A stretch of 64,000 nt of DNA from Acidobacteriota bacterium. GTDB taxonomy: Bacteria > Acidobacteriota > Terriglobia > Bryobacterales > Bryobacteraceae. Below are positions 1-7,803 of the stretch, piece by piece. The stretch spans positions 1-64,000 of the forward strand of contig JAFDVS010000074.1 of the NCBI GenBank assembly GCA_018268935.1, read 5' to 3'. A program made the translations under genes and the position numbers. Position 1 is the first letter of the stretch. Each line of letters begins with the position of its first letter. Below the pieces are notes generated by a model. The model worked only from the letters and a program-made list of their open reading frames with translations. It did no database searches and was not told the DNA's origin.

Positions 1-1044
1 CCGGCGATGGGGCAGCGCTTCCGGCTGAAGGCAAGCTTTGATATCTCGGGGTTCCCGGCGGAGGTGCAGATCATTCTGCGAGCGCTGAAGAAATACGGCA
101 TGATTCTCTCCGACAACGGCTCGGCCTGGTATATCTCCGGCAAGCCCGATTCACGCTGGAACAACGACAATCTGCGCTTGTTCCACAACATCGCGGGGTC
201 GAACTTCGAAGCCGTGGATGCCACTGTTTTGATGATTGACGTGAACTCAGGGGAAGCGCGTCAGAACGGCGTTTCGGTAAGTGTGACGCCGAGCGCGACG
301 AATGTGCGGGTGGCGCGGACGCAGCAGTTCAGCGCGGCAGTGACGGGCTCGACCAACCAAGCCGTCACGTGGAGTGTGAATGGCGTCGCCGGCGGCAGCG
401 CCGCGCACGGATTCATCAGTTCCACGGGGTTTTATAACGCACCGAGTGTGCTGCCATCGCCTGCAACGGCGACAGTGCAGGCAACTAGCGTGGCTTCGCC
501 CACCAGCGTGGGGCAGGCTGCTGTCACGCTTCTACCGTTACCATCGATCACTTCCGTAAGCCCCTCGCCGGTGACCACGGGCAACTTCGCGCTCACGGTG
601 AACGGCGTTGGGTTCGTGGCTGGCTCAACGGTTTTTTTTAACGGCTCGGCACTCCCCACCACGTTCGTCTCCAGCACCCAACTGCGTGGTACGGGGAATA
701 CAACATCCGTGGCCAATAATGTTCCGGTGGTGGTGAATACGGCGGATGGCATCACGACGAATACGGTGTATGTCAATGTAGTGGCACCGGCTGTTGCGGT
801 GACGATTTCGCCGACGAGTGCAACCGTGCGCACCGGACGAACACTGCAGTTCACGGCGAATACCACGGTCACCTGGCGGGTCAACGGTGTCGCTGGCGGC
901 AATGCGGCGGTGGGCACCATCTCCGCCACAGGCCTGTACCGCGCGCCATCGTCCGTGCCCAATCCAAGCACGGTGACGGTGAGCGCGGTCTCCACCATCG
1001 ATCCAACGAAATCCGCCAGCGCTTCTGTGAGAATCAGACGCTGA
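1..1044 (+). CDS. Secreted Ig-like/TIG repeat protein, C-terminal part (partial)
   Basis: The frame is open from base 1, so the gene begins left of the window; the ATG at base 7 has no room for a leader and is probably an internal Met. The visible 347 residues begin with about 85 residues of unknown fold (motif YGMILSDNGSAWY). An Ig-like BIG2-type repeat follows at about 90-175, an IPT/TIG domain at about 180-260, and a second Ig-like repeat to the end. Both Ig repeats carry VNGVAGG and a later G(F/L)Y.AP motif, so they are internal duplicates. Such proteins are usually exported and bind surfaces or sugars; this is inference. It converges on the DinB gene with an 11-base overlap. Confidence 0.7.
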   Translation, partial: PAMGQRFRLKASFDISGFPAEVQIILRALKKYGMILSDNGSAWYISGKPDSRWNNDNLRLFHNIAGSNFEAVDATVLMIDVNSGEARQNGVSVSVTPSATNVRVARTQQFSAAVTGSTNQAVTWSVNGVAGGSAAHGFISSTGFYNAPSVLPSPATATVQATSVASPTSVGQAAVTLLPLPSITSVSPSPVTTGNFALTVNGVGFVAGSTVFFNGSALPTTFVSSTQLRGTGNTTSVANNVPVVVNTADGITTNTVYVNVVAPAVAVTISPTSATVRTGRTLQFTANTTVTWRVNGVAGGNAAVGTISATGLYRAPSSVPNPSTVTVSAVSTIDPTKSASASVRIRR

Positions 1045-1438
1045 GATTGCGCAGGGTGACAATCTGGCCGGCGTGGTAGGCGTTATGCTGCGCCACTCCG
1101 GCCAGCGGCTCCCAATGCGAATCCTCTGCCTTCTCGCGCACCGCGGCCAGCAGTTTCTCCAGGCTGTCCTGTAATGCTTGTTGCGACTGCGCCCAGTCGA
1201 CGGGCGCGGGAAAATTGCCCGGCAACGGCTCCTTGTGTTTACGGCCGTACATGCGTTCCGCCGCTTCATCCATCCAGGCAGCGATGTGCAGCACCAGCTC
1301 ATGAATCGTATGGGAAGAGCCTAGTCTGCGGTCTGCCAGCGCAGCGTCCACGCCTTCGATCGCTTCGCGCACCGACGGGCCGTGCCACGCTTTGCCCTCC
1401 ACACTCTGACGCAGAATAGCTTCCAGATTCTGTTTCAT
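1034..1438 (-). CDS. DinB-family protein
   Basis: A 134-residue all-alpha protein with the DinB/YfiT four-helix layout. Metal-binding histidines can be placed at HTIHELVLHIAAW (about residues 43-55) and near the C-terminus in VAQHNAYHAGQI, where AYHAGQI is the family signature. DinB proteins bind a divalent metal; many act as thiol-dependent S-transferases or have no known substrate, so no reaction is assigned. The length is somewhat shorter than the usual 150-170. It is divergent from the DMT transporter, with 35 bases between the two starts, and no partner gene indicates its job. Confidence 0.8.
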   Translation of the reverse strand: MKQNLEAILRQSVEGKAWHGPSVREAIEGVDAALADRRLGSSHTIHELVLHIAAWMDEAAERMYGRKHKEPLPGNFPAPVDWAQSQQALQDSLEKLLAAVREKAEDSHWEPLAGVAQHNAYHAGQIVTLRNLSV

Positions 1439-1473
1439 GAAGCATAGTCTGCCACAATGAAGAATTCATCCTC

Positions 1474-2385
1474 TTGACAACGCACTCCCGCAAGCCTATC
1501 TGGATTGGACCTGTATTTGCTGTGCTCGCCGCAATCGGGTTCTCGGCCAAAGCGATCTTCATCAAAGTCGCTTACAGCACCACGCGCATTGATTCCATCA
1601 CACTGATCGCGTTGCGCATGCTGTTTTCGATGCCGTTTTTTCTGGGCATGGCGTGGTGGGGCGCCCGTGGGCAAGCGCGGCTCACGATGCGCGAATGGGG
1701 ATTGCTGAGCTGGTTCGGCTTCCTCGGCTATTACTTCTCCAGCTTTCTCGATTTTCTGGGCCTGCAGTATATATCCGCCGCGCTGGAAAGGCTGATCCTG
1801 TTCTCTTATCCAGCGGTGGTGCTGGTGCTCTCGGCGCTGCTCTACGGACGTGCGATTCATGGGCGGGAGATACTCGCTTTGCTTGTGTCGTTCTCCGGAA
1901 TTGCTGTCGTCTTTCTCCAGGACCTGAAGATCACCGAATCGCCGCGCAATCTGTGGATCGGCAGCGGGCTGATCGTGGGCACATCGATTTCCTACGCCAT
2001 CTACCTGGTGGGCAATACGGGGCTCATTCGCCGCCTGGGCGCGACACGCTTCACGGGCATGGCTGCGTCCATCTCTTCGGTCTTCGTGCTGGCCCACTAC
2101 TTCGCGCAGCACTCGCCGCGCCAGTTGCAGGTTCCCGCGAGCCTGTACATGACAGTGCTCGGGCTGTCACTGGTATCGACGGCAATTCCCATCTGGATGA
2201 CATCGGAGGCGCTGCGGTTGATCGGACCCAACCGCGTTGCGATCATCAGTTCCATCGGGCCTATTGTCACCATCTGGATGGGTGCGGTATTTCTTGGAGA
2301 AACCGTGAACGCAGTCACGTATCTCGGCGCGGCGCTGGTGCTCGGCGGCGTAGCGCTGGTCACCACATCCGGGCATACAGGATGA
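1474..2385 (+). CDS. EamA/DMT-family transporter
   Basis: An inner-membrane permease of 303 residues, the normal size for the drug/metabolite transporter superfamily. About ten hydrophobic helices form two EamA repeats, roughly residues 10-140 and 155-295. The second repeat has the typical WMTSEALRLIGPNRVAIISS segment, and a GETV motif lies before the last helices. The start is TTG at 1474; no ATG gives a complete first helix. The substrate cannot be read; family members export amino acids, metabolites or drugs. The next gene starts 7 bases after the stop, so the two are probably co-transcribed. Confidence 0.85.
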   Translation: MTTHSRKPIWIGPVFAVLAAIGFSAKAIFIKVAYSTTRIDSITLIALRMLFSMPFFLGMAWWGARGQARLTMREWGLLSWFGFLGYYFSSFLDFLGLQYISAALERLILFSYPAVVLVLSALLYGRAIHGREILALLVSFSGIAVVFLQDLKITESPRNLWIGSGLIVGTSISYAIYLVGNTGLIRRLGATRFTGMAASISSVFVLAHYFAQHSPRQLQVPASLYMTVLGLSLVSTAIPIWMTSEALRLIGPNRVAIISSIGPIVTIWMGAVFLGETVNAVTYLGAALVLGGVALVTTSGHTG

Positions 2386-2391
2386 CCCACA

Positions 2392-3375
2392 ATGCGCGCA
2401 TTGATCCTTCTTTTGTCGATGGCCGCCATGCTGGGGGGCGGTGAACTGCAGATCCGCGGCACGCGGTTCTACATGGATGGGAAGCCGTTCCCCTACACGG
2501 GCTACAGCTTCTTCAACGCCGTCTACAATCCCAACTTCAATCGCAGCGAAGCGGAGCGTAAGATGTGGCTCGATAAGTTTCGCAAGTACGGCTTAAATGT
2601 GCTGCGCATTTGGGCGCAGTGGGATTCGAAGCGCGGTTACGCCGATACGTGCCCCACTTGCACGCTCTATCATACCGACGGATCGCTTCGCATGGAGCAT
2701 GTCGCGCGGCTTAAGGAGATCGCCGCGGCCACGGATCGCGAAGGGTTCGTTCTGGAATTAACCTTGTTCTCGCAGGAGAGCTGGCATGAGAACATCCGGT
2801 TTGATGAGAAGGCGTCGGTGGCCGCCGCCATGGCGCTCGCCCGCGAATTGCAGGCGTTTCGCAACCTGACGTTTCAAGTGTGGAACGAGTTTTCTCTCCA
2901 CACCGTGCCGGTGATCAAGGCCATCAAGCAAGTGGATGCGAAGCGCATCGTGACCAGTTCTCCCGGCTTCGCCGGCGTGTTGACGGTATCGCCGGAGGAG
3001 ACGCAGCTGATGGATTACTTTACGCCACACACGTCGCGGCAGCGCCAGGGCAAGCCGTGGGAAGTGGGTCCGGCGGAACTGGAGTATCTGTTGAAGCGCT
3101 ACCGGAAGCCTGTCGTCGACGACGAGCCGGCGCGCAACGGCACCGCGAGTTTCGGTGGTCCCGGCGAGCAGACCTATCCACCCGATCACATGATCCAGAT
3201 CTACAAGGTATGGCAGATGGGCGGCTATATCACGTATCACCACGATATGGTGCAGACCGGATATGGCTCGCCTGCTGTTCCGCCGTCCGGAGTACCCGAT
3301 CCGGAGTTCAACCCCTATCACCGCACGGTACTCGAATTCATCGCCAACCAGCAGCGGTACGCGCCGCAGCGTTAG
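2392..3375 (+). CDS. Secreted GH5-like (cellulase-fold) glycoside hydrolase
   Basis: A 327-residue protein with an N-terminal signal peptide (MRALILLLSMAAMLGGG) and then a TIM-barrel architecture of the clan-A glycoside hydrolase type. Landmarks are FYMDGKPFPYTGYSFFNA near the first strand, LNVLRIWAQWDS (second strand), and FQVWNEF at about residue 162, where NE carries the expected acid/base glutamate. A later VVDDEPARNG could hold the nucleophile region. The substrate is unknown; neighbouring sugar genes suggest carbohydrate use. It follows the DMT gene by 6 bases and overlaps the convergent lyase-like gene by 4. Confidence 0.72.
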   Translation: MRALILLLSMAAMLGGGELQIRGTRFYMDGKPFPYTGYSFFNAVYNPNFNRSEAERKMWLDKFRKYGLNVLRIWAQWDSKRGYADTCPTCTLYHTDGSLRMEHVARLKEIAAATDREGFVLELTLFSQESWHENIRFDEKASVAAAMALARELQAFRNLTFQVWNEFSLHTVPVIKAIKQVDAKRIVTSSPGFAGVLTVSPEETQLMDYFTPHTSRQRQGKPWEVGPAELEYLLKRYRKPVVDDEPARNGTASFGGPGEQTYPPDHMIQIYKVWQMGGYITYHHDMVQTGYGSPAVPPSGVPDPEFNPYHRTVLEFIANQQRYAPQR

Positions 3376-4475
3376 CCGAGCGCTTTGCGGAAGCGGGCCA
3401 CGATGTCGGAAGCAGAGGCACGGTTCCAGGTTTCGTTGACTCGGAGAAGGAACCATCCGTTTTGCGGAGGAGTGGCGGTGATGCCGGCCAGTTCGAGGCG
3501 CTGCTGATACACGGGCGGGTTCACGCCGTTAGGCCGGAAGCGGAAGATGTTGGAGCCGCGTTCAATGCGGGTGATATCGAAGCCGCCGTCTTTGGAAAGG
3601 GTGGAGATGACGGATTCGCCGGTCTCGACGGCTTTGCGGTACCGATCGGAGAAACCCTCGTAGTAATGGAGGGCAACGGCGGCAAAGGGCCAGGACTGCG
3701 CCAAGCCGCCTCCAAACATGCGCCGGACATGGAAGGCGTTTTCGAGCATCGCTTTCGGCCCGGCGAGGATCGCGCCGCTGGCGGCGTTGAAGTACTTGTA
3801 CATGCTGATGTACACAGTGTCGAAGAGCGCGGAGTACTCCTTGAGCGCGATGCCGGTGTGTCCGGCTTCGAGGTGGAGGCGTGCGCCATCGAGATGCATG
3901 CCGACTTTGTGATCGCGGGCCCATGCGGAAATGCGCCGCATTTCTTCGAAATCGAAGCGTTCCCCGTCTTTGCGGCGGACGGGCGTTTCGATCTGGATTG
4001 CACCGATGGGAACGGCCACACGGCTGCCTGCGCCGCGCCGCGCCATCTCCTCCACTTCTTCCAGGCGAAAGGTGGCTTTGCCTGGCGCAAGGCCGATCAT
4101 GTTGATGCCGCTGAGCGTCTGCACGCAATCGCCGCAATCGTTCCAGAGGTGCGATTCGGCTTGCACCAGAGCCCGGCGACGATCGCCGGCAAGGAAGCGC
4201 ACGGCGAGGTGATTGGCTAGTGTGCCAGTGGGCATCCACACAGCGGCCTCCTTGCCGAGGTCCGCGGCGACGCGCTTTTCGAGCTCTTCCACGACGCCGT
4301 GCTGCGAATAGTTGTCCTTCTGGATGCGGAGCTTCGAGAGGATGGTGCTGTATTCGGCGGTGGTGAGCGGGATGCCATCGAGCGTGGCGTAGATGTGCGA
4401 CTCGTCGTTTGCCTTGGCCGGCATGGCGGCCAGTCCCAGTCCAGTTGCGGTTCCGAAAAAGCCTCTGCGGTTCAC
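3372..4475 (-). CDS. Tat-exported threonine aldolase/beta-eliminating lyase-like protein
   Basis: A fold-type I PLP enzyme of the threonine aldolase group (367 residues, family usually 330-350). The PLP lysine is predicted as K227 in YISMYKYFNAASGAI, and the PLP-stacking/Asp region is MHLDGARLHLEAG. The N-terminus MNRRGFFGTATGLGLAAMPA is a twin-arginine signal, which explains the extra length and implies export of a folded PLP protein. The start codon is GTG at 4475. Known cytoplasmic relatives cleave L-threonine or allo-threonine to glycine and acetaldehyde; activity in the periplasm is inferred only. Divergent from the Gfo/Idh gene. Confidence 0.78.
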   Translation of the reverse strand: MNRRGFFGTATGLGLAAMPAKANDESHIYATLDGIPLTTAEYSTILSKLRIQKDNYSQHGVVEELEKRVAADLGKEAAVWMPTGTLANHLAVRFLAGDRRRALVQAESHLWNDCGDCVQTLSGINMIGLAPGKATFRLEEVEEMARRGAGSRVAVPIGAIQIETPVRRKDGERFDFEEMRRISAWARDHKVGMHLDGARLHLEAGHTGIALKEYSALFDTVYISMYKYFNAASGAILAGPKAMLENAFHVRRMFGGGLAQSWPFAAVALHYYEGFSDRYRKAVETGESVISTLSKDGGFDITRIERGSNIFRFRPNGVNPPVYQQRLELAGITATPPQNGWFLLRVNETWNRASASDIVARFRKALG

Positions 4476-4504
4476 AATGCCCCAAATGGTAACATGATCG
4501 TTCT

Positions 4505-5515
4505 ATGCGCATTGCAGTCGTAGGATTGGGATTCATGGGGATGGTGCATTTGAAGGCCATCCGGAACATCAGCAGGCACACGCTGGCGGCAGTGGTGGAA
4601 ACGGATCCGCTGAAGCGCTCAGGCGATCTTTCGAAGATTGAAGGCAACCTGGGCGGGCCCGGCGAAGTGATGGACTTTTCGGCGATGGGCCAGTACGCCA
4701 CACTCGATGAGTGCCTGGCGGACTCCAGCGTAGAAGCAGTCGACATCTGCCTGCCGACGCATCTGCACAAGGACGCCGCCATCGCCGCGTTGCGCGCCGG
4801 CAAGCACGTGCTGCTGGAAAAACCGATGGGCCGCAACATGGCCGAATGCGAAGAAATCATGGCCGAAGCGGAGAAGAGCAAGCGCGTGCTGATGGTGGCA
4901 CAAGTGCTGCGTTTCTTCCCGGCGTACCTGGCGCTGCGCGACGTGTTGCCGCGTCTCGGCACTAAGCGTAGTGCGATGTTCCGCCGCCGCTGCGCCGGCC
5001 CGGCCTGGGCCAAGTGGCATGTGAATAAGGAGAACTCGGGGGGCGGCGTGTTTGACCTGGTGATCCACGACGCCGATCAATGCATCCAGCATTTCGGTTT
5101 GCCTGAGGCAGTGTCTGCCAGCGGCTATGAGAATCTGCCCGCGGGCATTGACGTGATTGAATCGCAGCTCTACTACGCGGATGGGTTCACGGTGACCATC
5201 AGCGGCGGCTGGCATCATCCCAAGTCATATCCGTTTTCGATGGAGTACACCGTGGTTTGCGATGGAGGAACGGTGGAGTATTCCAGCACGGGCCGCGAGC
5301 CTGCGCTGTATCGCGCCGATGGCGAAGTGGAGCCATTGCCATCGCCCACTACCGATGGTTATCAGGCCGAGATCGAATACTTCCTGGATTGCGCGGCTGA
5401 GGGCAAATCGCCGGATTACTGTTCGCCGAAGGATTCCGCCGCCGCGGTGGCACTAACGAATCTCATGTCCGAATCCCGGGCGAAGAACGGAGAGAAAGTA
5501 AAATGTCAGCTCTAA
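4505..5515 (+). CDS. Gfo/Idh/MocA-family oxidoreductase
   Basis: An NAD(P)-dependent sugar or polyol dehydrogenase family member (336 residues). The Rossmann motif VVGLGFMGMVH lies at the N-terminus, the catalytic-lysine motif EKPMGRN at about residue 105, and the second signature GGGVFDLVIHDADQ, with the conserved Asp-His pair, around 180. The gene overlaps the sugar isomerase downstream by 13 bases. The pair is therefore one operon, probably in inositol-, glucoside- or rare-sugar catabolism. No SD is visible ahead of the ATG; weak -10-like hexamers (TAACAT at 4490-4495) lie just upstream. Confidence 0.88.
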   Translation: MRIAVVGLGFMGMVHLKAIRNISRHTLAAVVETDPLKRSGDLSKIEGNLGGPGEVMDFSAMGQYATLDECLADSSVEAVDICLPTHLHKDAAIAALRAGKHVLLEKPMGRNMAECEEIMAEAEKSKRVLMVAQVLRFFPAYLALRDVLPRLGTKRSAMFRRRCAGPAWAKWHVNKENSGGGVFDLVIHDADQCIQHFGLPEAVSASGYENLPAGIDVIESQLYYADGFTVTISGGWHHPKSYPFSMEYTVVCDGGTVEYSSTGREPALYRADGEVEPLPSPTTDGYQAEIEYFLDCAAEGKSPDYCSPKDSAAAVALTNLMSESRAKNGEKVKCQL

Positions 5516-6333
5516 GAGAACTGGAAATTGGCGCAATGTTCTGGGCCGTGCGCGACACGGTGCCGCGCATCAAGAACCTGGGTGTGCGATGCGGACAGCT
5601 CGGCATCGGCGGCGATGTCCCGATGAATAGCGCCGCGGCGGCGGAATGGAAGAGCATCCTGGAACGGGAAGAGTTCACCGTCGTTACCTGCTTTGCCGCC
5701 TATAACGGAGAGAACTACGCGGACATTCCCACGGTGCAGCAGACCGTAGGCTTCATTCCTCCGGCCACGCGCGCCGAACGCGAAGCGCGCACCATAGAGC
5801 TGAGCGATTTTGCCGCGGCATTGGGTGTGAAGTCCATCGCCTGCCACATTGGTTTTGTGCCGGAAGACGATCAGCACCCCGATTACATCGCAGTAAAGGC
5901 GATGGTGCAGCGCATCTGCGATCATGCCGCCAAGCACGGCCAGACGTTCGCGCTCGAGACCGGACAGGAACCGGCGCGCACGCTGCTGCACTTCCTCAAG
6001 GATCTGGGCCGCGACAACATCGGCATCAACTTCGATCCGGCGAACATGATTCTCTATGGGACGGGTGATCCGATCGAAGCACTCGGCGTGCTGGCGCCTC
6101 ATGTGATCAGCGTGCACGCGAAAGATGGCGACTGGCCGCCGGCCGGTGTCGAAGGCGCGCTTGGCACGGAGCGTCCGCTTGGCCAGGGCGCAGTGGGCAT
6201 GCCGCGGTTCGTGGCGAAACTCAAAGAGATCGGCTACAAGGGCCCGATGAACATTGAGCGCGAGACGGAGGATCTGGAGCAGCGCTACGCCGATATGGCG
6301 ATGGCGGTGAAGCTGCTGGAAGGCCTGCGGTAG
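5503..6333 (+). CDS. Sugar phosphate isomerase/epimerase (AP endonuclease 2-like TIM barrel)
   Basis: A 276-residue xylose isomerase-like TIM barrel (IolE/hydroxypyruvate isomerase group). Metal-site residues are suggested by ALETGQEPA (Glu), INFDPANMILYG (Asp), VISVHAKDGDW (His, Asp) and MNIERET (Glu) in the expected order. It lacks a signal peptide, so it is cytoplasmic. It begins inside the 3' end of the Gfo/Idh dehydrogenase, so the two are translationally coupled and probably act on successive steps of the same sugar. The exact substrate is not readable. Confidence 0.85.
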   Translation: MSALRELEIGAMFWAVRDTVPRIKNLGVRCGQLGIGGDVPMNSAAAAEWKSILEREEFTVVTCFAAYNGENYADIPTVQQTVGFIPPATRAEREARTIELSDFAAALGVKSIACHIGFVPEDDQHPDYIAVKAMVQRICDHAAKHGQTFALETGQEPARTLLHFLKDLGRDNIGINFDPANMILYGTGDPIEALGVLAPHVISVHAKDGDWPPAGVEGALGTERPLGQGAVGMPRFVAKLKEIGYKGPMNIERETEDLEQRYADMAMAVKLLEGLR

Positions 6334-6350
6334 TTGTAACGCACATCCGG

Positions 6351-6380
6351 TTGTTGTTGTCTAGAGTGGGGAGCTACACT
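6351..6380 (+). promoter_or_regulatory. Candidate promoter for the BNR-repeat gene
   Basis: TTGTTG (6351-6356) and TACACT (6375-6380) are separated by 18 bases and match the sigma-70 boxes in part. The ATG at 6388 follows only 7 bases later, so the transcript would be leaderless or nearly so. The nearby GGGAG is 15 bases from the ATG, too far to act as a normal ribosome-binding site. Confidence 0.4.
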
Positions 6381-6387
6381 CAGACGC

Positions 6388-7500
6388 ATGCATTTGCTCA
6401 TTGGAACCCGCAAGGGAGCATTCATCCTCAGTTCGGATGACAAGCGACGGAATTGGTCGATGCGCGGCCCGATCTTTCTGGGGCACATCGTGCATCACAT
6501 CGTGCAGGACCCGCGAAAGCCCAACGTGCTGTTGATGGCCGCGCGCCCCGGCCATCTCGGCCCGAGCCTTTACCGTTCCACGAATTTCGGAAAAACCTGG
6601 AAGGAGAGTTCTGCTCCACCGGCGTTCGCCAAAGCCAAGGAAGGGGAGAAAGGTTTGGTGGCGCAACATGTGTTTTGGCTGGCGCCCGGCCACGCCTCTG
6701 AGCCGAAGGTCTGGTACGCCGGCACATCTCCGCAAGGTCTCTTCCGCTCCGAGGACGGCGGTGACACGTGGCAATCGGTGGATGGATTCAATCTCAATCC
6801 CATGCGGGACAAGTGGTGTGCCGCCGGTGAGGAAGGGCCGCCAGATGGCGCCACCATGCATTCCATCAGCGTCGATCCGCGCGACGCCAATCACATTTAT
6901 CTCGGCATGTCCTCCGGAGGCGTGTTTGAATCCACCGACAGAGGCGCAAACTGGGCTCCGCTGAATAAAGGCTGCAGCGCGGAGTTTCTGCCGGACCCCA
7001 ATGCCGAATACGGCCACGACCCGCACTGCGTGCGGCTGCATCCACAAAACCCCGATCGCCTCTACATGCAGAACCACTGCGGCATCTACCGCATGGATCG
7101 CGCCGAAGGGCTGTGGCATCGCATCGGGACAAAGATGCCAAAGAAGATCGGAGATATCGGCTTTGGCATCGTTCTGCACCCGCGCGACACCGAGACCGCA
7201 TGGGTGTTTCCGATGGACGGCACCACCGTGTGGCCGCGCACCAGCCCCGGTGGGAAGCCCGCCATGTACGTCACGCGCGACGCCGGCAAATCGTGGCAGC
7301 GCCAGGATAAGGGACTACCCGCGGAACAGGCGTGGTTCACTGTGAAGCGCCAGGCAATGTGTGTCGACCAAGGCAAACCGGTGGGCGTCTACTTCGGCAC
7401 CACATCCGGTGAAGTGTGGGCATCGCGCGATGAGGGCGAAAGCTGGAAGGATATTGCACGCCATCTGCCTCACATCTACTGCGTGGAACACGCGATATGA
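6388..7500 (+). CDS. WD40/YVTN/BNR-repeat (sialidase-fold) protein
   Basis: A 370-residue beta-propeller with five Asp-box-type motifs: STNFGKTWKES, SEDGGDTWQSV, STDRGANWAPL, TRDAGKSWQRQ and SRDEGESWKDI. The family is often labelled exo-alpha-sialidase or glycosyl hydrolase, but the Arg triad and Tyr/Glu needed for sialidase activity are not evident. I therefore call it a propeller of unknown activity. There is no signal peptide, so it is probably cytoplasmic. Its stop overlaps the ATG of the MoaD/ThiS-like gene (ATGA), so the two are translationally coupled. Confidence 0.8.
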   Translation: MHLLIGTRKGAFILSSDDKRRNWSMRGPIFLGHIVHHIVQDPRKPNVLLMAARPGHLGPSLYRSTNFGKTWKESSAPPAFAKAKEGEKGLVAQHVFWLAPGHASEPKVWYAGTSPQGLFRSEDGGDTWQSVDGFNLNPMRDKWCAAGEEGPPDGATMHSISVDPRDANHIYLGMSSGGVFESTDRGANWAPLNKGCSAEFLPDPNAEYGHDPHCVRLHPQNPDRLYMQNHCGIYRMDRAEGLWHRIGTKMPKKIGDIGFGIVLHPRDTETAWVFPMDGTTVWPRTSPGGKPAMYVTRDAGKSWQRQDKGLPAEQAWFTVKRQAMCVDQGKPVGVYFGTTSGEVWASRDEGESWKDIARHLPHIYCVEHAI

Positions 7501-7763
7501 AAGTGTTCGTTCCCACTCCGCTGCGCTCCTACACGAAGAACCGCCCGGAAGTGAGCGCAGCGGGGCGAACGATGGGCGAGTTGCTGCTCGACCTGGACCG
7601 GCAGTTTCCCGGAATGCGATTTCGCATGATTGATGAGCAGGACGGCATCCGCCAGCACATTCGCTTCTTCGTCAACGGTGAAGCAGCACTGGATCTGAAC
7701 GTGGAACTGGAGCCGCAGGACGAAGTGCAGATCATCTGCGCCATCAGCGGCGGCGGGAAATAG
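7497..7763 (+). CDS. MoaD/ThiS-family ubiquitin-like protein
   Basis: An 88-residue beta-grasp protein of MoaD/ThiS size. It begins with a VFVPTPLRSYT strand, has the HIRFFVNGE hairpin and the LEPQDEVQIICAISGGG end typical of sulfur carriers. In MoaD and ThiS a terminal Gly-Gly is adenylated and thiocarboxylated by an E1-like enzyme. Here three glycines are followed by a final Lys, so trimming may be needed, or the tail may not be activated. No E1-like or molybdopterin synthase gene is nearby. The ATGA overlap with the BNR gene indicates a joint function not explained by known MoaD or ThiS roles. Confidence 0.82.
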   Translation: MKVFVPTPLRSYTKNRPEVSAAGRTMGELLLDLDRQFPGMRFRMIDEQDGIRQHIRFFVNGEAALDLNVELEPQDEVQIICAISGGGK

Positions 7764-7787
7764 AACACGCCCAGCACCGCGTTACGG

Positions 7788-7793
7788 TATACT
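7788..7793 (+). promoter_or_regulatory. Candidate -10 box (TATACT)
   Basis: TATACT differs from the sigma-70 -10 consensus by one base. No good -35 box lies 16-18 bases upstream. The ATG at 7804 starts 10 bases later with no Shine-Dalgarno, consistent with a very short or absent leader. Confidence 0.35.
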
Positions 7794-7803
7794 CTTCCGC
7801 AAT

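Noticed and set aside
2880..4220. 446-residue rightward frame over the GH5-like and lyase-like genes
   Set aside because: Antisense or out-of-frame shadow; both underlying genes have clear motifs.
3562..5013. Long leftward frame (483 residues) across the lyase-like and Gfo/Idh genes
   Set aside because: Arg/Pro/Ser-rich shadow of two well-supported genes, with no family motif.
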